Shown one piece after another: positions 56,248 to 64,000 of a DNA stretch of 64,000 nt. The notes under the pieces are model-generated. The model searched no databases and had not been told where the DNA came from. It worked only from the letters and a program-made list of their open reading frames with translations. Location: the NCBI GenBank assembly GCA_948567375.1, contig OX419758.1:39499001-39563000 (forward strand), given 5' to 3'. Within the stretch, counting starts at the first letter, position 1. Each line of letters starts with the position of its first letter. The translations under genes were made by a program, and so were the position numbers. This DNA is from Lunularia cruciata (taxonomy: Eukaryota > Streptophyta > Marchantiopsida > Lunulariales > Lunulariaceae).

Positions 56248-56536
56248 CCAAAGGCAATTCTTTTTGCCAAGGAGGAAAAGATCCTTGCAAAAGCCAAAGC
56301 TAAAGCCTTGGAGAAAGAACTAAAGGAGGCACTACTCAAGACTCGGGAACTGAGTTTGGAAGAGGAGACAAAGACGAAGTCTCCAGCTTTTCCGGCAGAC
56401 ATCTGATCCGAAAGTAAAGGGTCTGATCCAAGCCAAAGTGAGCCAACCCGAGGAACCTCAGGTTAAGGCCACTGGCAAGCCCGTTACCATTTTGAAGCGT
56501 CCCAAAGTCAAGAGGGAATATGGAGAGACTTTGGAC
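56248..56536 (+). pseudogene. X-D gag/pro spacer, continued
   Basis: Resumes the frame after Y3: AKEEKILAKAKAKALEKELKE, LLKTRELSLEEETKTKSPAFPADI, then a frameshift near 56405 and text matching X-C up to GETL (about 31970 in X-C). The protease coding part (X-C 31975-32450) is missing, replaced by the Y LTR that follows. Confidence 0.8.
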
Positions 56537-57139
56537 TGTAACACCCATATGTGCATGTGTGTGGTATTGTGATATTTAACTTGGTATTACAAGTAGTTAA
56601 GAGATATTATTTATATAGAGATAAAGGATGGTTCTATATTAGTCATGGTTAGCTAAAGGTAGTAATAGCTAAGATAGAGTGGACCTTACTTAAGAGGAAG
56701 TAGAAAAGATGATCACCACTATTTTGGATTTTAGTGTGTTGACTTGGTATTATTCCTAGGTGTTTGGCTTTGAGGAAAGAGTTGAGAACTCTTGGGCCCG
56801 CAAGCCTTTTTGTTTTGGATTCTTCTTTAGTCCAAGGATATCCCATGTGAAGGAATCCTTGACTTAGTGCTTGGGTCAAGATAAGACCACATGCTTAGGG
56901 GAATATGCCCATGTGAATGGATATTCCTTTCTACTTTTTGACTTGACTTGACTTTTAGTCTAGTAACTTGAGTTACTACGGTAATTAGTAACTTTGGTAC
57001 GTAACTATTTCACAAGTATATAAACAAGGGGTGAGGAGGTACTCATCATCCTTTCACTTGTAACTATCTCTCTCTCATTGAGTTCTCTAGTGAGCAATGT
57101 CTTGAGTCTTGGAGTGTTAGCCTTGGAGGAGTATGATGG
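56537..57139 (+). mobile_element. Truncated family Y LTR replacing X-D protease
   Basis: Starts TGTAACACCC (56537) and stops at gagtatgatgg (57139), lacking the last 90 or so bp of the LTR. X-D sequence resumes at ttactctctgttgatc, about 480 bp further on than where it left off. A deletion has removed both the LTR end and the X-D protease. A short ggtt overlap at the right junction suggests end joining. Confidence 0.85.
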
Positions 57140-58960
57140 TTACTCTCTGTTGATCAGAAGACCCTGGTTGTACAGTGCCCAAGTTGTGGTGGATTGGCAC
57201 CAGCAGAAGTTAAGATTCAAGGACATTTCATCCAAAGATCAGAAGCTGGTGACTGTGAGTTGGACAAAAGTTCCCCACCTTGGGGAAACAAGTTTGTTGG
57301 AAGAGGAGGATGAATCCAAAGACTCATTGTCTTCGTCCTCAGACGACTCCAAAGACGAAGTCCAAGTTAACTACTTGGAATGCTACAAGGTATATGTCAA
57401 AGATGAAGATCCATATGACCTCGCCTCGGGTGAACTTGACTTGGAGGAAGGAGGTTTGATGGCAGCTCACCTCAGGTTAAGCCGAGTAAGCCATGTTGAA
57501 GGATTCATCAACCCCGATGACTGTCAAGATGTTTTATTAACTGAACAAAAAATTTGAAAATCTCAAAGATAGTCACTTCGGAGGAGTTGGCAGGATACAC
57601 TGCCCTATTTATAGAATTCCAAGATGTACTCACCTGGTCTATTGATCAAATGCCGGATATTCCACAAGAATTTGGAGAACACCAAATTGATCTGGTTGAA
57701 GGTGCAGTTCCGGTTCGGCAGCGGCAATACCGCTTGAACCCAAAGTACTCATTGTTGGTGAAAGATGAAATCGATAAGTACTTAGGAGCCGGAATCATCT
57801 TCCCTATCTTAAGCAATGAATGGGTCTCCCCCATTGTCATTCTCCCAAAGAAGAAAATGGGGAAGATACAAGTGTGCCAAGACTTTTGGAAGTTGAATGC
57901 AATCACAAGGAAAGATCACCATCCCTTGCCTTTTACCGATACAATTTTAGATCAGGTAGCTGGGCATCCTTGTTATAGTTTTCTCGATGGATTTTCAGGG
58001 TACAATCAAGTATCCATTCAAGAAGAAGACAAGGATAAAACTACATTCACAACCAATTGGGGCACTTTCACTTACAATCAAATGCCCTTTGGGTTGTGTA
58101 ATGCTCTTGGTACTTTTTAGCGGATGATGAATTCAATCTTCAAAGATTTCCTGCACAAATTTGTGGAAGTTTTCATTGATGACTTTTGTGTATTAAGGCA
58201 AAGAGATGTACATTTAGATTACCTTCGCCAAACATTTGAAAGGTGTCATCGTGCCGGCTTGTCATTACTCCCGGAGAAATGCTTCTTCGCAATGAAGGAG
58301 GGAATTCTTCTGCGGCATTGGGTGTCAAGCCGAGGTATTGAAGTTGATGTTGAGAAGGTCAAGATAATCGCAGCTTTGGAATCCCCAAAGAACATCCGGG
58401 AGCTGAGAGCCTTCTTGGGACATGTCAGATATTACAGACGCTTCATGTCAAACTGTGCAGTGCTTGCTACACCACTTACAAGGCTTCTGAAGAAATCCAA
58501 AGACTATCTATGGCAAGCAAATCAAGAAGAAGCTTTCCAGGTGTTGAAGAAGAAGCTAGTTGAAGCACCAGTTATGAGGGCCCCAAATAGGGACGTCCCT
58601 TTCCATGTATATGTGGACACTTTGTCCATGGCCATTGGAGTTGTTTTAAGTCAAAAGGACGAAAAGAAGAAGAACTACCCGGTGTATTATGCCAGCCGAC
58701 AACTTTCAGTTTCTGAAAAGAACTATTCGACGACTGAAAGAGAAGCACTCTGAATAGTATATGCCTGCAAGAAATTTTGCTATTATCAGTTGGGGTACGA
58801 GTTTGTCTTCTATGTTGACCATTACGCCTTGCAACATTTGGTCAAGAAGGCAGATTTATCTGGGTGAATTGCAAGATGGATCTTGTTGTTACAAGAGTTC
58901 ACGTATACTGTACAAGTAAGGAAGGGAGCTTTGCATTCGAATGCGGACTTCTTGTCCAGG
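57140..58960 (+). pseudogene. X-D reverse transcriptase-RNase H, broken
   Basis: Begins IRRPWLYSAQVVVDWHQQ, then an acidic spacer, and a frameshift near 57545. The RT frame 57554-58120 has YRLNPKYSLLVKDEIDKYL, VCQDFWKLNAITRKDHHPLP, SGYNQVSIQEEDKDKTTF and MPFGLCNALGTF, then TAG 58118-58120 at the Gln codon. The next frame (58124-58753) has VEVFIDDFCV, the catalytic box, and YVDTLSMAIGVVLSQ of RNase H. TGA at 58751 and 58865 interrupt the end. Closest in style to Athila/Tat-type RTs. Confidence 0.88.
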
Positions 58961-60350
58961 TTAGAAACTCAAGACCAGGAGTGGGAAATTGATGATCAGT
59001 TCCCTGACAAAGAGTTGTATCACTTATCAGCAATGCAAAGTACGAGGTATGCAGCTGAATATCATTATCTGAATACCCTCCATTGTCCTGAGGGGATGGA
59101 CCTGGAACAGCAGGCAGTCTTTCTCAGGAAAATGGGGCCATACCAGCTCAACACAACATTTTATTTAAGATGGGCAAAGACGAAGTACTTTGGCGATGCT
59201 TGGAGTCATACAAAGTAGGAGGAGTGATTGAATCTTTACACTCCAAAGCATCGGGAGGACACTATGCTCTGAAGAATACTGTAAAGAAAATTCTTTTGGC
59301 AAGGTATTGGTGGCCTACAATGTACAAAGACGTGCACACTCACATCCGAAGCTGTGATGCTTGTCAGAGAACGGGGAAGCCGACGGCTACTTCTCAATGG
59401 CCTTTGAGACCAATTTTGCCTTTGGCCCCATTTGAGAAATGGGGGATTGATTTTGTGGGTCCCATTCAACCAGTGACCCAAGTCACAAGAAAGCAATATA
59501 TTTTGGTTTGCACTGACTATGCTACCAAGATGGTTGAAGCTGAAGCAACTCGCAGAGAAAATGCTGAAACTATGGCGGAATTCTTCTTTCAAAACATCAT
59601 CTCCCGATATGGGTGTCCTCTGGAATTGGTCAGTGACCAAGGAACACATTTTTTGAACTCTGTAATGGAGGCGTTAACCAAGTACTTTCAGATTAAACAT
59701 CGGAAGATGACTCCTTATAACCCAAAAGCAAATGGCTTAACGGAAAAAGCAAATGGGTTACTTTGCAAAATTTTGAATAAGGTGACTGTCAATTATGCCT
59801 ATGACTAGGATACAAAATTACCAGCCGCGTTGTGGGCATATCAAACAACAGAAAAGATTACAACCAAACAAACTCCATACTTCTTGACATATGGCTTGTA
59901 TCCCATACTGCCAGTTGAATTTGAAGTGCCGACATATTGGATTCTTTGCGAAGAATGAATGTCGGAAGAAGACAGTCAGGATCTTTGGATTCGTCAACTG
60001 ATGTGGTTAGAAGAGAAAAGAGACGATGCAATGCAAACCACAAAAGAAGTACAAGCACAAAGGAAAGTCAAGCACGATGAGAGAATCAAGCCTGTGGCAT
60101 ACGTGAAGGAGATTTGGTTTTGTTATATGACAATCGCCAAATATTTTTTCCAGGCAAGTTGCATTTGAGATGGATGGGTCCCTATCGAGTTCTTCATCTT
60201 TACAAAAATAGGTTTATGCAGCTTGTAGACTTGGAAGGTAATCCTTTTGCCACTCGAGTAAACGGGTGGAGAGTTCGGAGATATTGGACCATAGACTTGG
60301 GAGTTTCTAAGACAACCGAGGTCTATGTTTGCCGGGACGCTCACATTTGA
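58961..60350 (+). pseudogene. X-D integrase, broken
   Basis: The zinc-binding part has ESLHSKASGGHYALK and CDACQRTG (59230-59370). The core shows GIDFVGPIQ (about 59446), SDQGTHFLN (about 59632) and LTEKANGLL (about 59740), giving D, D and E. The frame 59170-59808 is open, then TAG. The C-terminal part (60114-60350) reads HLRWMGPYRVLHLY and GNPFATRVNGWRVRRYW, ending DAHI at TGA. There is no chromodomain. The polypurine tract follows at once, so this integrase is the last pol domain. Confidence 0.88.
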
Positions 60351-60357
60351 GGGAGGA
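60349..60357 (+). other. Polypurine tract of X-D
   Basis: gagggagga, overlapping the integrase stop and directly followed by TGT, the first bases of the LTR. Confidence 0.65.
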
Positions 60358-60723
60358 TGTTGATGTGAAGCAATTTTGATCGAGGAAGTTGTGCCTTCAG
60401 TGGAGGGGTGGAACACAATTCTGACGCAAAGTGGTTTTGCAATGAAGTGCCATTTTTGGGAGAGCATGAATCATCACAATCAAGATTGTTTGGAAAGATT
60501 TGATGGAGTTGTGATTAAGGAGTGTTAATTTGTGACAAGACTGCGAGTCAGTGCTTGTTACTCTCTTCTGGGTGTGGTTTCTACCTGAGAGATAAAAAGA
60601 TGCAACCAAGAAGAACTACATTGTTATTGTTTGACTTTGTTTTTGGACATTTCTGACTCGTATCTCTACGGGAACAAACTTTACTTACCCGATTACCAAA
60701 GTGATATTTGCCGGGTTGTCACA
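60358..60723 (+). repeat. X-D 3' LTR, internally deleted (366 bp)
   Basis: TGT (60358-60360) fits the LTR start; TGATGTGAAGC then matches the 5' LTR at 45876 and runs to TTGTCACA. About 3.4 kb, including the coiled-coil ORF and both TATA elements, is missing compared with the full LTR. Because the two LTRs would have been identical on insertion, the deletion came later. Confidence 0.85.
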
Positions 60724-61064
60724 CATTGTCTTCTTCTCCCTCTCCTTTTGCACAATCTTCTCCTCCAGATTGCAAAGTTACTCTCTTAATCTTTCCTCCT
60801 CTCTATATCTTATTGTCAACTCTCTTTGCCAGAGTTGCTTCTTCTCTTCTACACTCTCCATCACTCTATCAAGCTCTTGCTCCTTCTTTGCTACTCTTGC
60901 CATAGCATGGATAATCTTTAATCTTGAATCAGCAAAATGTTGTTTCAAGATTTCATACTCAGCTACTTGTCTTTCCGTTGCTATGTCATTCTGCTATATG
61001 GTTCTCTCTCTACTTCCCACTTCTCTCTTCAAGTTCTCGATTACTTGATTCTACACCACGGCGT
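60724..61064 (-). mobile_element. Family X LTR, copy E, part 2
   Basis: Resumes after the CATTG duplication. The minus strand encodes the coiled coil (VAKKEQELDRVMESVEEKKQ, LWQRELTIRYREEERL), with stops. It ends at ctacaccacggcgt, where V2 is inserted. Confidence 0.85.
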
Positions 61065-61458
61065 TGTCGTGGGGAATGTTCGGTCTTGAGAGTGCGCCGA
61101 GCACATGGCTGCTTGTGCTTAGTTTTCTGAGGTTGACTCACCCTGAAGGTTTTGTTTTATCCTTGACTTTCGTAAAACCAATCTTGTCATGCGAGGTTGG
61201 TGTTATGGTTTCTACCTCTGCTTGGTCTCATATCCTATTTTCTCGTCAGGTTCAAGCTATGGTTCGGGATCTGGCAGTTCATAGACCTAGGTCCGGTGGC
61301 CCTTTGATAAAATAAAATAAACAACAACTGAGTGATCTAACTGAACATAAATCCGGCACTCAGATCATTTAATTATGCTTTTCACCTAGACCAGACTGAG
61401 AGATCCTAGAATGGAGTTTCCTCAACTCTAGTCACAATTCATAACACAAATCTGCTTC

Positions 61459-62000
61459 CAAGACTCATTTCACATTTCGAAAATTCCTATCCTGGTCCAA
61501 AACACAGTCCTAAGGCATCTCCAAAAGCCTTCAGCCCTTCAAGACTCCTTTCACATTTCGAAAATTCCTATCCTGGTCCAAAACACAGTCCTAAGGCATC
61601 TCCAAAAGCTTTCAGCCCTTCAAAACTCCCTTCACATTTTGAAATTTCTGTCCTGGTCCAAAACACAGCCCTCATGCATCTCCAAAAGCCTTCAGCCCTT
61701 CAAGACTCCTCTCACATTTTGGAAAGTTCTCTCCTGGTCCAAAACACAGCCCTTAGGCATCTCCAAAAGCCTTCAGCCCTTCAAGACTCCTTTCACATTT
61801 TGAAAATTCCTATCCTGGTCCAAAACGCAGTCCTAAGGCATCTCCAAAAGCCTTCAGCCTTCAAGACTCCTTTCACATTTCAAAAAATTCCTATCCTGGT
61901 CCAAAACACAGTCCTAAAGCATCTCCAAAACTTTCAGCCTTCAAGACTCCTTTCACATTTCGAAATTTCTCTCCTGGTCCAAGCACAGCCCTGCACTCTC
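61459..62000. repeat. V2 tandem array 1, about 81-bp unit, 7 copies
   Basis: caagactc (or caaaactc) recurs at 61459, 61540, 61621, 61701, 61782, 61862 and 61942, spacing 80-81 bp. Each unit has ctggtccaaaacacagtcct and catctccaaaagccttcag. Confidence 0.92.
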
Positions 62001-62600
62001 ACATTTCGAAATTCCTCTCTTGGTCCAAGCACAGCCCTGCACTCTCACATTTCAGAATTCCTCTCCTGGTCCAAGCACAGCCCTGCACTCTCACATTTCA
62101 GAATTCCTCTCCTGGTCCAAACACAGCCTTGCACTCTCACATTTCGAAATTTCTCTCTTGGTCCAAGCACAGCCCTGCACTCTCACATTTCGAAATTCCT
62201 CTCCTGGTCCAAGCACAGCCCTGCACTCTCACATTTCTAAATTCCTCTCCTGGTCCAAACACAGCCTGCACTCTCACATTTTGAAATTGCTCTCCTGGTC
62301 CAAGCACAGCCCTGCACTCTCACATTTCGAAATTCCTCTCCTGGTCCAAACACAGCCTGCACTCTCACATTTCGAAATTGCTCTCCTGGTCCAAGCACAG
62401 CCCTGCACTCTCACATTTCGAAATTCCTCTCCTGGTCCAAACACAGCCTGCACTCTCACATTTCGAAATTGCTCTCCTGGTCCAAGCACAGCCCTGCACT
62501 CTCACATTTCGAAATTCCTCTCCTGGTCCAAACACAGCCTGCACTCTCACATTTCGAAATTGCTCTCCTGGTCCAAGCACAGCCCTGCACTTTCAAGCCC
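61970..62600. repeat. V2 tandem array 2, about 45-bp unit
   Basis: Unit ctggtccaagcacagccctg plus cactctcacatttcgaaattcctct, 45-46 bp, about 14 copies. From about 62280 a 91-bp dimer (ttgctct and ttcctct versions alternating) repeats four times. The unit shares ctggtccaa and cacatttcgaaa with array 1, so it probably arose from part of that unit. Confidence 0.92.
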
Positions 62601-62605
62601 CTTCC

Positions 62606-63180
62606 TGTCCAACTCGAAAATTCCTCTCCTCTGTGTGTGTTCCTCTGTCCAAACCCTCCAACTTCTCGAGAATTTCTCCTCCTGCCAAACCCCCTCCTGT
62701 CCAACTCGAAAATTTCTCTCCTGTGTGTGTTCCTCTGTCCAAACCCTCTAGCTTCTCGAGAATTTCTCCTCCTGCCAAACCCCCTCCTGTCCAACTCGAA
62801 AATTTCTCTCCTGTGTGTGTTCCTCTGTCCAAACCCTCCAGCTTCTCGAGAATTTCTCTTCCTGCCAAACCCTCTCCTGTCCAACTCGAAAATTTCTCTC
62901 CTGTGTGTGTTCCTCTGTCCAAACCCTCCAGCTTCTCGAGAATTTCTCCTCCTGCCAAACCCTCTCCTGTCCAACTCGAAATTTCCTCTGTGTGTGTGTG
63001 TTCCTCTGTCCAAACCCTCCAGCCTCTCGAGAATTTCTCCTCCTGCCAAACCCTCTCCTGTCCAACTCGAAATTTTCTCTCCTGTGTGTGTTCCTCTATC
63101 CAAACCCTCCAGCTTCTTGAGAATTTCTCCTCCTGCCAAACCCTCTCCTGTCCAACTCGAAATTTCCTCTGTCCCTAAAA
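62606..63180. repeat. V2 tandem array 3, 90-bp unit, 7 copies
   Basis: tgtccaactcg recurs at 62606, 62698, 62788, 62878, 62968, 63059 and 63149, spacing 90-92 bp. Each unit has cctgtgtgtgttcctctgtc and cttctcgagaatttctcc. The long ORFs read through it on both strands only because the period is a multiple of three. Confidence 0.92.
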
Positions 63181-63591
63181 AGCCTTCCTGACTACTCCTT
63201 CATGATCATTCCAATCCCTTTCGATTCCCTTCCTTCCTGCCCACCTTCTGTCCTCTGCCCCCAAACTCCTCCTGTCATTCTTGAAAAAAAAACCCCTTGC
63301 TCTCTCGACACTCCTCTGTCCCTTTTCAAAAAAAACCCTACTCCTTTCTTCTCCTGAAAATTTCTGCCACTCCTCTCGAAATCCTCTGCCAAACCCTCTC
63401 GAAATCTTTTGGCATTTTGTGAAAACCCTCAGCCCTTCTCTGTCTCCTCACTTTCTCCCAAAACCAGGTAGCAAAACCACACCCGAGACATATTATCATA
63501 AATCCCTGTTTCTTACAACAAATAAAAGAGAAAAGAAAATTTATCACACCAAAAGCCTCAAGGGTACACGTGGGCTTTTTTCCCGACGACA

Positions 63592-64000
63592 GCGTCTACT
63601 CGTAGCACTTTCCTTTCATCCTCACCTTGGATTACACTCTTCTTTAATTCCAAGTTCTCTTATTCCATTTGAGCTAACACCTGCAATACAGTCTTCACCT
63701 CTAGACATGTTGACTGCATCTCCCACTTCTTGTGCTCTAACTTCACCAACAATGGGCACTCAATCTCCCTTAGATATTCTAATCCTTCACTTAGAATTAC
63801 TTTGGCTTGCGGACTTATCTCCTTCTTTGCCTCTTCCTCACTTGACACTTGCCTTCTTAGCCGCAATTGCCTTATATGAGTAGATTCTTCACTCCCCAAA
63901 CTCCCACTCTCCACTTCTCTTACTTTACTTGGCCCCGCTTCATACTTTGCCTTACGTTTGGAATGGACTCTCCTTTGAATTGTAACTCTCTTTTCCTCCT
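63592..64000 (-). mobile_element. Family X LTR, copy E, part 3 (continues off window)
   Basis: After GCGT the minus strand resumes the coiled-coil ORF and, further right, its linker. The frame 63914-63660 reads MESGSLGSEESTHIRQ, VSSEEEAKKEISPQAK and VLQVLAQME. It is open across the point where copies B and C carry TAG, supporting a continuous ancestral frame. The rest of the LTR lies beyond 64000. Confidence 0.85.

Larger units (their letters stand above)
43767..60723 (+). mobile_element. Family X element X-D (full span, nested insertions)
   Basis: Starts TGTGGTGCCC and ends TTGTCACA with 5-bp duplications CATTG on both sides. Contents are the 5' LTR (43767-46239, internally deleted), tRNA-Asp-like primer site, gag, Y3 (48422-56243), more gag/pro sequence, a truncated Y LTR replacing the protease, RT-RNase H, integrase, polypurine tract and a short 3' LTR (60358-60723). 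Over the shared last 363 bp the two LTRs differ at about 19 positions by hand count (roughly 5%), more than in the nested Y3, as nesting predicts. Confidence 0.93.
61065..63591 (-). mobile_element. Family V solo LTR V2 (2.53 kb)
   Basis: TGTCGTGGGG...CCGACGACA, with inverted TGTCGT/ACGACA ends and a 4-bp duplication GCGT (61061-61064 and 63592-63595). Removing it rejoins copy E coiled-coil sequence. The minus strand aligns with V1 at both ends. Inside are three tandem arrays. The end regions (61065-61440 and 63180-63591) have no coding domain I recognise. No internal V element sequence was found. Confidence 0.85.

Noticed and set aside
61459-63180. Possible CRISPR-like array
   Set aside because: Units are contiguous with no unique spacers, lie in a plant LTR and have no cas genes; these are tandem satellites.
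62020-63191. Long ORFs of 188-266 codons on both strands in V2
   Set aside because: They are translations of tandem arrays whose period is near a multiple of three; the same stretch is open in several frames at once and the products are simple repeats.

Overview
The window is plant nuclear DNA made almost wholly of nested, mostly decayed Ty3/Gypsy LTR retrotransposons. It has plant-type features: gag-pro-pol without introns, tRNA-Asp-like primer sites, one chromovirus, and LTRs with TATA boxes. I found no host gene, rRNA or tRNA gene and no CRISPR array. The composition points to a large-genome land plant; I cannot name the lineage. Families are labelled here X, Y, W, U and V.

Layout: 1-2428 is the end of a family X LTR (copy A) inserted in the gag of Y1 (2429-7746, + strand). 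Y1 sits in W, a chromovirus whose integrase ends in a chromodomain (7747 to about 12830). An unassigned stretch runs to 13950. Two X LTRs then lie head to head: B (13951-17510, -) and C (from 17511, +). The LTR of C is split by Y2 (18854-27187, -), which itself carries a Y solo LTR (20947-21638). Element X-C continues with PBS, gag and part of pol to 33096 and lies in the 5' LTR of Y4 (33097-39919, +). Y4 also holds a V solo LTR (33233-35666). U (39920-42386, -) is a degraded Gypsy fragment. X LTR copy E (-) starts at 42387 and is split by the whole of X-D (43767-60723, +) and by a second V solo LTR (61065-63591), resuming at 63592. X-D contains Y3 (48422-56243, -), the best preserved element, and a truncated Y LTR (56537-57139).

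The most unusual feature is family X. The 5-bp duplication CATTG flanking X-D places its LTR start at TGTGGTGCCC and its end at TTGTCACA. The intact LTR must therefore be about 3.8 kb and contains an ORF of about 860 codons, lying before the primer site and gag. Its product has an N-terminal region of unknown function, an acidic/basic linker and a long coiled coil. Five LTR copies in the window carry all or part of it. The LTR has two TATA-like elements, one just before this ORF and one after it, so it may make two transcripts.

Family Y (LTR about 690 bp, TGTAACACCC...CTCACA) repeatedly makes 4-bp target duplications and carries a small zinc-knuckle ORF between its 5' LTR and gag. The W LTR has a perfect four-unit heat-shock element upstream of its TATA box. 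V is seen only as 2.4-2.5 kb solo LTRs filled with tandem repeats. Every large ORF is interrupted, so nothing here is clearly active; Y3 (LTRs about 2% different by hand count) is closest to intact.
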